From contig NZ_AUIH01000011.1 in the NCBI RefSeq assembly GCF_000423605.1, forward strand, positions 78,901 to 142,618: DNA of 63,718 nucleotides, read 5' to 3'. Position numbers and translations under genes: made by a program. Shown here piece by piece: positions 56,188 to 63,718 of this stretch. Each line of letters begins with the position of its first letter. Position 1 is the first letter of the stretch. The stretch comes from Saccharospirillum impatiens DSM 12546. GTDB taxonomy: Bacteria; Pseudomonadota; Gammaproteobacteria; Pseudomonadales; Natronospirillaceae. Below the pieces are notes generated by a model. It did not search any database. It saw only the letters and a program-made list of their open reading frames with translations, and had not been told where the DNA came from.

Positions 56188-57747
56188 TCAGGCACGAACC
56201 GCCGGTCGTAACAGCTCGACCGGCAGTCCCAGCTTAACCGGATCTGCCGGGCCCTCTACCTCAATAGCCTCTCCCACCAGGTCGATGTCCCTCGGTGGCA
56301 GCGGCGATTGCTCACTGAGCTTGTACAACTGACGCACCCGGGTGGGATGGTTTTTATCATTGTGTCGAAGCACCAAACCCGCACAGCCATTACTCAGACG
56401 AACACAGGACCCCAGCGGATAGAGCCCCTGAGTTGCGATCAGCTGCTGGATCAGGCGGGCATCAAACGCCTCTTGCTTGTGCAATGCCCCCAGAGCAGCT
56501 GTTGGCCGATAGAAGACCTGATCATCCACCACCTTGTAGGCGAGGCGGTCTACCGCCGAGATCAGCTTTGCCATAGGCTGCTCTTTGGCGCCTAACCGGC
56601 GCAGCAGAGCGTGCGTCATCCACGGAGTGATACCCGCATCGGCATAGGCATTTTTCGCCGACGGCGATCGTACCTGGTGGTCGGCCTGCACCAGACTGGT
56701 GGCCAGGCGTTGCTCAATGTCGGAATTATCCTTGCTCCGAATCCGGCTGAGTAACAGCAAACCGAAACGGTCCTGGTTCCAGGCCTGGCTCAGGGTTCGT
56801 AACGATTCAACCAGCTCAGTACTGACCTCGGCTTTGTTATTCGCCTGCTGTTTGCGCACTGCGGCCAGTGTATTTCGCCAGGCGGCGGAACTGTCGACTG
56901 GTGCAGACAGTTCCGGTGTTTTGGCCGAAGCCTTGGGCACGCCCGCTGCTTTATTGCGGTGAGGTTTGAACCGCGTGGGCACCTCGCCATTGGGCAATAG
57001 AAAACGAGCAGGTATCTCATCCCGGTTGCCGCCGTTTTTGACGAAGTTGATATGGTCTCGCTGCAAATCTGTGACTATCGCTGAAAACTGCACCTCGAGT
57101 TGCGCCAGCAAGGCCGTGTATTGGCAGCCAATGCCTGTGACCCCCGTCGAATCGTCATAGTCTGAACGCAGCATGTTGGCCTGAAAACTCAGTTGAGTCT
57201 CGTTCGGAAACGTCAGCTCGATCGCCAGAGTTTCATCTTGCTGAGTGTAAAATTCAGTCAGATCCCCTTCAAACTCCAGCCGGCACCCTTCCACCGACAT
57301 ATCGCGTAAGACCCCATACCGTGCCTCACCGCTTTCACTCACAACGCGTGCATCGACGATCAGGCTGCGTCGTGCCGACGCCCGGAAACTCTTGCGGCGT
57401 TGCAAGTAGTACAGTTCTATGGGCAATGGGCATTCATAGCGAGGGTCGGCGTTTGTTCCGATCGACCGGGCAGATAGCTGGCGAGCACGAATGCGCACAC
57501 CATCGAAATACGTCTCCAGCGTAAACGACTCGCCCGCCGCCAGGTATCGGGCCATGACTTTGGGCATGGGCTCGTCGAGCACCAGCAATCGCTCGCGCGG
57601 TTTTATCTCCACGAGGTAAGTGGTCAGACTACGATGCCGTTCGGGGAACACCAGGGTAACCGGGGCCATCTGCTGCTTCGCCTGGCGAAACATACGCAGG
57701 ATATCGGCCTCTTTGGTTACAAACTCGCCCTCTGTATCGGTTGCCAC
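56188..57747 (-). CDS. YcgR-like PilZ protein with a degenerate HD-GYP-like tail
   Basis: Protein of 519 residues. Residues of about 1-110 form a YcgR-like N-terminal domain. The PilZ domain has the c-di-GMP motifs RRKSFRASARRS (RxxxR) and DMSVEGCRLEF (DxSxxG). The C-terminal part (KLISAVDRLAYKVVDD, LIQQLIATQGLYPLGSCVRLSNGCAGLVL) resembles the end of HD-GYP phosphodiesterases, but the HD and GYP catalytic motifs are not visible. It is probably a c-di-GMP receptor acting on motility or surface growth. The GTG at 57747 has AAGAGG 5 bases upstream; the ATG at 57831 is an alternative. Confidence 0.8.
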   Translation of the reverse strand: MATDTEGEFVTKEADILRMFRQAKQQMAPVTLVFPERHRSLTTYLVEIKPRERLLVLDEPMPKVMARYLAAGESFTLETYFDGVRIRARQLSARSIGTNADPRYECPLPIELYYLQRRKSFRASARRSLIVDARVVSESGEARYGVLRDMSVEGCRLEFEGDLTEFYTQQDETLAIELTFPNETQLSFQANMLRSDYDDSTGVTGIGCQYTALLAQLEVQFSAIVTDLQRDHINFVKNGGNRDEIPARFLLPNGEVPTRFKPHRNKAAGVPKASAKTPELSAPVDSSAAWRNTLAAVRKQQANNKAEVSTELVESLRTLSQAWNQDRFGLLLLSRIRSKDNSDIEQRLATSLVQADHQVRSPSAKNAYADAGITPWMTHALLRRLGAKEQPMAKLISAVDRLAYKVVDDQVFYRPTAALGALHKQEAFDARLIQQLIATQGLYPLGSCVRLSNGCAGLVLRHNDKNHPTRVRQLYKLSEQSPLPPRDIDLVGEAIEVEGPADPVKLGLPVELLRPAVRA

Positions 57748-57928
57748 CAAAGCCTCTTGTGTTGGGTTCTTTGCAGCGAGTCTACCACTGTCTGCAGGGT
57801 GGCTGAACACGCCCCGAATCGATACGGCCAATGGCGCGGAGCGCGCGTACCATTCTTAGTCTGTCCCTACCGCCACCCGCCAAACAATAGTACCCTTGGC
57901 ATCTGGTTCACTGGTACGAGATTCTCGC

Positions 57929-58873
57929 ATGGCACACAAGGTATTCATCGACGGCCAATACGGCACCACCGGCCTGCAAATTCAACAGCGCCTGGAGGCA
58001 CACCCAGAGGTCGATCTGCTGACCGTGCCACAAGACAAGCGCCGCGATGCGCTGCTGCGAGACGAATGCCTGAATGAAGCCGATGTGGTGTTTCTCTGCC
58101 TGCCCGACGATGCCGCTCGCGAGGCCGTTGGCCTGGTCACCAACCCCAACACCATCATCATTGATGCATCCAGTGCTCACCGGGTATCACCGGATTGGGC
58201 GTACGGCGTGCCGGAACTGCCCGGTCAGCGTGAGTTACTGCTTAACAGCAACCGTATCGCCAACCCGGGCTGCTACCCGACCGGCATGACATTGCTGACC
58301 AAACCGCTGGTCGATGCCGACCTGATCCCCAAAGACTACCCGCTTGCCATACACGCCATAACCGGCTACAGCGGCGGTGGCAAGGCGATGATCGCCGACT
58401 ACCAGAGCCGCAGCGGAGCCGACCTCGAAGACATAGCGGCCCGGCCCAAAAACCTCGACCTGATGCACAAGCACCTGCCAGAAATGCAACGCATCCCGGG
58501 TTTCCAGTTCCCACCCGTGTTTGTACCCACCGTCGGTAATTTTGAACAGGGCATGATCGTTCAGGTGCCGCTGCACGCCCGCTTACTCGGTGGCCCGGCC
58601 ACGGCCCTGCATGAACGCCTGGCCGCGACCTACGGCGGTGAGCCGTTCGTGCACCTGTTCCCGCTGAACGACCAGTCGCAGCTTGAAGACGGTTTCCTTA
58701 AGCCCACCGCCTGCAACGGCACCAACCGGGTCGAACTGTTCGTTTACGCCGCTGATAATGGCCTGATCATGCTGATGGCAAGGCTCGACAACCTGGGCAA
58801 GGGTGCTTCCGGTGCCGCAGTACAAAACATGAACCTGCGCCTGGGGCTCGACGAGGCCACCGGCCTGCTCTGA
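57929..58873 (+). CDS. argC: N-acetyl-gamma-glutamyl-phosphate reductase, short (type 2) form
   Basis: NADPH-dependent enzyme of 314 residues of the arginine pathway. VFIDGQYGTTGLQIQQRL is the nucleotide loop of the short form; the catalytic Cys is in ANPGCYPTGM; AITGYSGGGKAMI is conserved. The ATG at 57929 begins the family sequence; the frame to 57896 adds 11 residues. It is followed 17 bp later by rsmE, so the two likely form an operon. Confidence 0.94.
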   Translation: MAHKVFIDGQYGTTGLQIQQRLEAHPEVDLLTVPQDKRRDALLRDECLNEADVVFLCLPDDAAREAVGLVTNPNTIIIDASSAHRVSPDWAYGVPELPGQRELLLNSNRIANPGCYPTGMTLLTKPLVDADLIPKDYPLAIHAITGYSGGGKAMIADYQSRSGADLEDIAARPKNLDLMHKHLPEMQRIPGFQFPPVFVPTVGNFEQGMIVQVPLHARLLGGPATALHERLAATYGGEPFVHLFPLNDQSQLEDGFLKPTACNGTNRVELFVYAADNGLIMLMARLDNLGKGASGAAVQNMNLRLGLDEATGLL

Positions 58874-58889
58874 AGCGCCGACTCAAACG

Positions 58890-59618
58890 ATGAGAATTTC
58901 CCGAATCTACCTGCCCGAAGCCGACGCCCCGGGCACTTTACTGGCATTGCCCGAGGGGGCTCACGGCCACCTGGTGCGGGTACTGCGCCTGGGTGATGGC
59001 GCGCCGGTGGAGGTGTTCAATGGCCGGGGCGAGCGTTTTGCGGCCCAGCTAACGAACGTATCCAAGCGCAATGCATCTGTCAGTCTGGATAATCGGCTTG
59101 AGCCGACACCCGCATCACCGCTGGCGACGCACCTGGGTCTGGTCATGTCCAAGGGTGACCGCATGGACTTCGCGCTGCAAAAAGCCACTGAACTCGGCGT
59201 CACTGAGATCACCCCGCTGACCAGCGAACGCTGTGACCTGCGCCTGAAAGCCGACCGCCAGGAAAAGAAACAGCAGCACTGGCAAGGCGTCATCACCAGC
59301 GCCTGCGAGCAATGTGGGCAGGACACCTTGCCCGTTCTGAACCCCATTACCTCATTTCATAACTGGGCCAGCGACCAGCAACAACCGCTCAAACTGGTGC
59401 TACACACCGCCGCTCAGCGCCCGAACTGGCCGCCGGAAGCCCCTGAATCGGTTGCCTTCCTGGTCGGGCCCGAAGGCGGGTTGACGGATGACGAAGTCGC
59501 CTACGCCCAGCAACAGGGCTTTCAGAGCTGGCAACTGGGGCAACGCATTCTCAGAACCGAAACGGCGCCTCTGGCGATGCTGTCCATTTTGCAGAACCGC
59601 TGGGGCGACCTGTCGTGA
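58890..59618 (+). CDS. rsmE: 16S rRNA (uracil1498-N3)-methyltransferase
   Basis: SPOUT-class methyltransferase of 242 residues. RISRIYLPE opens the PUA-like domain; KATELGVTEITPLTSERC and FLVGPEGGLTDDEVAYAQQQGF with LGQRILRTETAPLAMLSIL form the knot and SAM site. It methylates U1498 of 16S rRNA in the 30S subunit. Directly downstream of argC. Confidence 0.95.
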   Translation: MRISRIYLPEADAPGTLLALPEGAHGHLVRVLRLGDGAPVEVFNGRGERFAAQLTNVSKRNASVSLDNRLEPTPASPLATHLGLVMSKGDRMDFALQKATELGVTEITPLTSERCDLRLKADRQEKKQQHWQGVITSACEQCGQDTLPVLNPITSFHNWASDQQQPLKLVLHTAAQRPNWPPEAPESVAFLVGPEGGLTDDEVAYAQQQGFQSWQLGQRILRTETAPLAMLSILQNRWGDLS

Positions 59619-59689
59619 CCAATGGCGTCTGGCCGCAATGACATGGCTTGGGTAAACTGACGGTTTACGACTGACAGGGAGGCACCCGT

Positions 59690-59911
59690 ATGGATGTGTT
59701 TGTATTTGTATTGGCGGTGATCATCATCACCACCATCGCAGGGCTGATCAAGGAACAGATGAAACAGCGACGCAAGGTCGACAACGCAATGAGTGCCGAC
59801 CAGCAGGCTCGTATCGACAAACTGGAAGCCCGTGTCGCTACTCTCGAACGCATTCTGACGGACGAAAAATCCCAGCTACGCCAGGATATCGACGCCCTGC
59901 GTCATGGCTAA
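59690..59911 (+). CDS. PspB-like small membrane protein
   Basis: Protein of 73 residues with an N-terminal helix (FVFVLAVIIITTIAGLIKEQ) and a C-terminal coiled coil (QQARIDKLEARVATLERILTDEKSQLRQD), the same architecture as PspB. It lies 24 kb from the psp operon, 72 bp after rsmE. AGGGAGG lies 8 bases before the ATG. It may be a second PspB-like protein; many marine gammaproteobacteria carry such stand-alone genes. A hairpin with a T-run follows it. Confidence 0.72.
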   Translation: MDVFVFVLAVIIITTIAGLIKEQMKQRRKVDNAMSADQQARIDKLEARVATLERILTDEKSQLRQDIDALRHG

Positions 59912-59912
59912 A

Positions 59913-59937
59913 CCACACTTGGTCAAACCAGTGTTTT
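59913..59937 (+). terminator. Likely terminator after the PspB-like gene
   Basis: ACACTTGGT and ACCAGTGT pair around CAA with one bulged base, followed by TTTT. It begins right after the stop. Confidence 0.55.
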
Positions 59938-59993
59938 GAATATCAGTGTTGGTATCTGCTCGATGCGAGCGGCGGGTGCCACTCAACTAACGT

Positions 59994-60800
59994 CTACTGA
60001 AAGGCAAACAAACGGCGTGCGTTGGCGTAACTCTGGCGCAGCACTTCAGCCACCGGCACCTGCTTCACATCGGCGATTTTCTCAATGATAAACGGCAAAT
60101 ACTTGGGCGCATTTTCGCGGCCCCGGTAGGGGGCGGGCGTCAGGAAGGGCGCGTCGGTTTCGACCACCAGTTGATCCATGGGTGTCGCCGCCAGCACCTC
60201 GCGAACGTTTTCCGCTTTATTGAAGGTGATGATGCCGTTGAATCCCAGCATAAACCCCTGTTCCAGGCAGAACTGGCCCAGCTCCAGACCCGAGGTAAAG
60301 CTGTGAATGACCCCTTTCTTTGCGAGACTGGGAGCAAACTCCTTCAAAATAGCCTGAGTATCGGCATCCGCTTCCCGGGTGTGGATAACCACAGGCTGAT
60401 CCAGCTCGGCCGCGATGGCTAACTGCTCGGCAAACACCCGGCGCTGCACCTCACGGTCGGCATGATCGTAGTAATAATCAAGCCCGATCTCGCCAATGGC
60501 GACAATGCGTTCATCGCGCCCGTGTTTGCGCAATTCCGCAGCCGTTTCATCGGTGTAGGCCTCGGCATCGTGAGGGTGTACGCCCTGGGTGGCATGGATC
60601 ATCGGATCCAGGTCGCGCAGCTCCCGCACCCGGGCGAGGTTATCCGGCGACACCGCAATGGTCACTACACGCTCAATACCGACTGCACGTGCCTGAGACA
60701 GCACCTCGGTCAGCGCCTCATCTTTCAGATAATCCAGATGACAATGGGTTTCGATGATCGGGTGATCAAACACCGGTATATCACGCTTGTTTCGGCTCAT
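59994..60800 (-). CDS. TatD-family metal-dependent deoxyribonuclease
   Basis: Protein of 268 residues with the TatD TIM-barrel metal sites: ETHCHLDYL (HxH), GEIGLDYYYD, VIHTREADADT, HSFTSG and VETDAPFLTP. TatD-like enzymes have 3'-5' exonuclease or D-aminoacyl-tRNA-related activities. The start at 60800 (MSRNKRD) follows a GAGACC stretch; a TTG at 60812 is possible. It could be YcfH- or YjjV-type. Confidence 0.9.
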   Translation of the reverse strand: MSRNKRDIPVFDHPIIETHCHLDYLKDEALTEVLSQARAVGIERVVTIAVSPDNLARVRELRDLDPMIHATQGVHPHDAEAYTDETAAELRKHGRDERIVAIGEIGLDYYYDHADREVQRRVFAEQLAIAAELDQPVVIHTREADADTQAILKEFAPSLAKKGVIHSFTSGLELGQFCLEQGFMLGFNGIITFNKAENVREVLAATPMDQLVVETDAPFLTPAPYRGRENAPKYLPFIIEKIADVKQVPVAEVLRQSYANARRLFAFQ

Positions 60801-60966
60801 CAGAGGTCTCAACGGTCAGGCAAAGAGTATGGGCGGCCAGTGTAATGATCCAAACACCGTAAAGCCAACCAACAAAGGTCGATAGTAGCTCCCGCCATTG
60901 GGAATGCCGTAAACTGGCACTCACTGCTGTTTCAGCGTTCGCGTTTCAACGACCCACAGAGGCTCT

Positions 60967-61572
60967 ATGACCCCGATCAAACACCTTGTCTTCGATATGG
61001 GTGGCGTACTGGTTAGCATCCACTGGCATCAGGAAGTCAGCCGCATACTGCACAGAGACGTCCCTTTTGAACAGATCCACGCTTTATGGGGCAACGCCTA
61101 CTCAACCCATGCCTTCGAGACCGGCAAGCTGAACTTCGAAGCGTTTACCGATGCCTTCATGGAAGAGTTTACTCCCGGTCTCGACCGGGAAGCCTTTCAA
61201 ACCACCTTCCGTAACATACTCGACAACGACTTCCCCGGTATTACCGAGCTATTGCTCAGCCTGCGCGAACGCTACACCCTAAGCCTGCTGAGCAACACCA
61301 ACCCCTGCCACTGGCAGATGCTGGTCGACCGCAATACATTTCTGCCACTGATAGAACACCATTTTACCAGCATGACCTTGGGCGTCATGAAACCCGACCC
61401 GGCCATTTATGAAGCGGTGCAAGCAGCATTGAACGCCGAACCGGCCACCATCCTGTTTTTCGACGATGGCCTTAAAAACGTTGAAGCCGCCCGCTCCCTG
61501 GGCTGGCAGGCCGAGCAGGTCTTTGGGCCCGATGATATCCGCAAGCAATTGAGTCAATACCGGCTAGACTGA
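60967..61572 (+). CDS. HAD-superfamily phosphatase (YihX-like)
   Basis: Cytoplasmic hydrolase of 201 residues. The nucleophile motif is VFDMGGVLV; SLLSNTNPCHW is motif II; KPDPAIYEAV is motif III and FFDDGLKNVEAA motif IV. The cap is the small helical HAD-IA type. Relatives act on sugar phosphates such as glucose-1-phosphate. AGAGG precedes the ATG. It is followed 31 bp later by the MBL gene in the same direction. Confidence 0.88.
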   Translation: MTPIKHLVFDMGGVLVSIHWHQEVSRILHRDVPFEQIHALWGNAYSTHAFETGKLNFEAFTDAFMEEFTPGLDREAFQTTFRNILDNDFPGITELLLSLRERYTLSLLSNTNPCHWQMLVDRNTFLPLIEHHFTSMTLGVMKPDPAIYEAVQAALNAEPATILFFDDGLKNVEAARSLGWQAEQVFGPDDIRKQLSQYRLD

Positions 61573-61603
61573 CCCGAACAGACTCAATTGAAAGGATGCA
61601 GCC

Positions 61604-63007
61604 ATGGCCACGGTTCAATTTCTGGGGGCTGCCCGGGAGGTCACCGGCTCCTGCCATCTGGTCACCATTCCCGGCATCGGTCGGGTTCTGCTTGACTGCG
61701 GCATGCACCAGGGCGGCGATGCCGTCGACCGGCTCGGTGATGAAACCTTCGAGTTTGATGCCAAAAGCATCGATGCCCTGGTGTTGTCCCATGCCCACAT
61801 GGACCACTCCGGTCTGCTGCCACTGCTCGCCAAAAAAGGGTTTCGCGGCCCAATCCTCTGCACGCCCGAGACAGCCGAACTACTACCAATCATGCTCGAA
61901 GATGCCGCAGGGCTTTACGAACGCGATCTGGACCGTAAAAATCGGCGACTGCTGCGCAAAGGCAAACCAACAATCGAACCGCTCTATACCCAGGCCGATC
62001 TCGATGTCGTCTTTTCCCTCTGCATCGGCTCGGCTTATCAGAAACCCTACGCTTTGCTGCCCGGCCTGAGTGTTACCTTATTTGACGCTGGCCATATACT
62101 GGGCTCTGCCGTCGTACAACTTGAATTCAACGAGCGTAACCAGACGAAAAAACTGGTCTTCAGCGGCGACCTTGGCAAAAAAGACACACCACTGATGAAC
62201 GACCCAACTCAGCTTACCGATGCCAGCATCGTACTCATGGAAAGCACCTACGGCGACAGAGACCACCGCTCACTGCCCGACTCCATCGTCCAAATGGAAC
62301 AGATACTCAAAGAAACCTGGGCACAAGGGGGTAATGTATTGATCCCGGCGTTCGCCGTCGGTCGCACCCAGGAAGTCCTGTACCACCTGGGCGCCATGCA
62401 CCAGCGCGGCGCTCTGGATGGCTGGCAAATCTACCTCGACAGCCCCATGGCCCACAAAGTGACACAGGTGTATGACCACTGGCTGCACACGCTCGATTGC
62501 GGAGGTGTGAAGAAACTGTGCGACACCGACATCAGCTTCCTGAAAGACTTTCTGCCCAGATTATCGGTAACCTCCAGCACCGACGATTCCATGGCCATCA
62601 ACCGAATCAAAAGCGGAGCACTGATCATCGCCGGCAGCGGCATGTGCACGGGCGGGCGAATAAGGCACCACTTCAAGAACAGAATCTGGGACCGGAAAAC
62701 AACCGTCATCTTCTGTGGCTATCAGGCACAGGGCACCCTTGGGAGGTTACTGGTAGACGGACTCAAGACAATAAAGATGTTTGGCGATGAGTTTGCCGTC
62801 AACGCCCGCATTGAAACCATTGGCGGGTTCTCCGCTCACGCCGGCCAACGCGAACTGCTGAACTGGGCGGCCAGCTTTAGCAACCGCCCGGAGCTCTATC
62901 TGGTTCACGGAGAACCCAAAGCCCAGGACGCACTGGCCAGCAAACTGTGGGAAGAATTCGAGATTGCAGCAACCATTCCGAAGCAGGGAGAAACAGCGGT
63001 GTTTTAA
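61604..63007 (+). CDS. Metallo-beta-lactamase fold, beta-CASP RNA-processing nuclease
   Basis: Protein of 467 residues. The MBL part has LSHAHMDHSGLLP (HxHxDH), LFDAGHILGSA and SGDLGKKDTPL; the beta-CASP part has FAVGRTQEVL, DSPMAHKVT and GSGMCTGGRIRHHF; the end has TIGGFSAHAGQRELLNW. This is the CPSF73-like bacterial family thought to process RNA. AAAGGA precedes the ATG. It may be co-transcribed with the HAD gene upstream. Confidence 0.93.
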   Translation: MATVQFLGAAREVTGSCHLVTIPGIGRVLLDCGMHQGGDAVDRLGDETFEFDAKSIDALVLSHAHMDHSGLLPLLAKKGFRGPILCTPETAELLPIMLEDAAGLYERDLDRKNRRLLRKGKPTIEPLYTQADLDVVFSLCIGSAYQKPYALLPGLSVTLFDAGHILGSAVVQLEFNERNQTKKLVFSGDLGKKDTPLMNDPTQLTDASIVLMESTYGDRDHRSLPDSIVQMEQILKETWAQGGNVLIPAFAVGRTQEVLYHLGAMHQRGALDGWQIYLDSPMAHKVTQVYDHWLHTLDCGGVKKLCDTDISFLKDFLPRLSVTSSTDDSMAINRIKSGALIIAGSGMCTGGRIRHHFKNRIWDRKTTVIFCGYQAQGTLGRLLVDGLKTIKMFGDEFAVNARIETIGGFSAHAGQRELLNWAASFSNRPELYLVHGEPKAQDALASKLWEEFEIAATIPKQGETAVF

Positions 63008-63020
63008 CAACAACAACTGA

Positions 63021-63356
63021 CTACATGCGGCTTCGAATCTCGACCTCCCACTCTTCGTTTGCCGTACTCAAACCGCTGCGAGCCAGTGCCACTAGCTGAT
63101 CGATTTCGCTTATGAGTTCGTCAGGTGTAAACCGTTTTTCCATACCTGGATACATACCGCCATGATCTCTGGTCCATCTTGACCAATACCCAACCGCCAT
63201 TTTAACGTGGATAAGGAGTTCCCGTCTTGCTAGCGGTGGTATAGTTTTAGAGTATTCAAGAATCACATTGGCAGAAAAATTCTCGGGCTCCAGTAATTGA
63301 TCGGTCTTGCTTGCTACTGCTTCGATTTCTTCCTGGATTTCCTTATCTACTTCCAT
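63021..63356 (-). CDS. Hypothetical protein next to the IS element
   Basis: Acidic soluble protein of 111 residues, mainly helical (EVDKEIQEEIEAVASKTDQLL, ISEIDQLVALARSGL), with no family I recognise. Its DNA is visibly more A/T-rich than the neighbours, which suggests horizontal origin. The start could be the ATG at 63356 or the GTG at 63362. An IS66-type element has inserted about 25 bp upstream of the start, so its own promoter may be gone or replaced. Confidence 0.55.
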   Translation of the reverse strand: MEVDKEIQEEIEAVASKTDQLLEPENFSANVILEYSKTIPPLARRELLIHVKMAVGYWSRWTRDHGGMYPGMEKRFTPDELISEIDQLVALARSGLSTANEEWEVEIRSRM

Positions 63357-63386
63357 CCACACGTCTATTGGAAGCTCCTTAGCACC

Positions 63387-63718
63387 GTAAGCGCCAATAA
63401 ATCAGCACCTGTTTTCACCGTACCGACTCATTCACACTGATTCCTCCGATCCAGTACCGAGGAATGCATTGTGATGACCAAACAACGACAGCACGACTGG
63501 CAACAGATCATGAACGATTGCCAAGCCTCAGGCCTTTCCGGCATGGCATTCTGCAAACAGCAGAGTATTTCCTATCATCAGTTTACGTACTGGCGCAGCA
63601 AATTACGCCAAACACAGGGCAGTCAGTCAAATCCAAAATCTGGCTTTACCCGCGTCAGTGCGGCTGCCCCGGAACACTCAGAAACTGAGTTGACGGTCAC
63701 GCTTCCCACCGGGATATC
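63387..63718 (+). mobile_element. IS66-family insertion sequence, left end (continues off the window)
   Basis: GTAAGCGCC at 63387 matches the terminal inverted repeat that starts IS66-type elements, and the first reading frame encodes a TnpA-like protein. The right part, with tnpB and the transposase, lies outside the window, so the target duplication (8 bp expected, perhaps TTAGCACC at 63379-63386) cannot be checked. Confidence 0.75.
63474..63718 (+). CDS. tnpA: IS66-family accessory protein TnpA (partial)
   Basis: The frame opens with GTG-ATG at 63471-63476 and remains open to the edge, giving 81 residues. TKQRQHDWQQIMNDCQASGL, SGMAFCKQQSISYHQFTYWR and SKLRQTQG match the small DNA-binding TnpA protein of IS66 elements, with an HTH at about residues 18-45. 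GAGG lies 8 bases before the GTG. The 3' end is cut by the window. Confidence 0.85.
   Translation, partial: MTKQRQHDWQQIMNDCQASGLSGMAFCKQQSISYHQFTYWRSKLRQTQGSQSNPKSGFTRVSAAAPEHSETELTVTLPTGI

Overview
The window reads as chromosomal DNA of a free-living, probably marine gammaproteobacterium of the Oceanospirillales/Saccharospirillaceae type. This is inferred from the GC-rich, densely packed genes, the complete psp locus with a sigma-54 activator, the glnK-amtB-PII cluster, the BMP-type nucleoside importers and the SahR-type methionine-cycle operon. No species can be named from the sequence alone. Most of the window is ordinary chromosome; the only clear mobile DNA is the left end of an IS66-type element at the extreme right edge.

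Layout. 1-9.6 kb: a cut-off lipoprotein, lacZ under a LacI-type operator, a lone cytochrome P450, a YadGH-type ABC exporter, an orphan TAXI-type binding protein and a pirin. 9.8-20.3 kb: a universal stress protein behind a perfect FNR/Anr box, a VWA plus J-domain pair, a RimK-like ATP-grasp enzyme, a TPR-methyltransferase, rhomboid, thioredoxin 2, an MFS carrier, RecQ and a small TPR protein. 20.4-28.4 kb: a tightly coupled seven-gene operon (MoxR ATPase, unknown, HEXXH-VWA protein, unknown, PaaK-like adenylate-forming enzyme, PnuC, NadR). I consider it the best candidate for an undescribed system. 28.4-33.8 kb: a decayed acyl-CoA dehydrogenase tail, a small exported protein, a GH13 alpha-glucosidase, a periplasmic binding protein and a Gfo/Idh/MocA oxidoreductase. 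33.9-36.7 kb: pspC, pspB, pspA and an extra 55-residue membrane protein, reading away from pspF, with a sigma-54 promoter between. 36.8-39.4 kb: PII-amtB-PII with a sigma-54 promoter and two NtrC-like sites, then ubiK.

39.5-49 kb holds a small barrel-like protein, an aspartoacylase, an IPNS-type Fe(II)/2-oxoglutarate oxygenase and a BMP-family purine/nucleoside ABC importer with two paralogous binding proteins. 49-56.2 kb is transketolase divergent from an ArsR-methyltransferase regulator (SahR type), metK, ahcY and metF, which together form the SAM/SAH methyl cycle. 56.2-63.7 kb has a YcgR/PilZ protein with a degenerate HD-GYP-like tail, argC, rsmE, a PspB-like protein, a TatD nuclease, a HAD phosphatase, an MBL/beta-CASP nuclease, an unknown gene, and the IS66-type element.

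Two patterns cut across the gene list. First, eight copies of a ~110-bp palindromic element lie at gene ends. Their stem arms differ in sequence from copy to copy but stay self-complementary within each copy. Second, a 24-bp palindrome on the sahR promoter recurs, identical on the opposite strand, 38 kb away in front of the ATP-grasp gene. This suggests an extra member of the SAH-responsive regulon.
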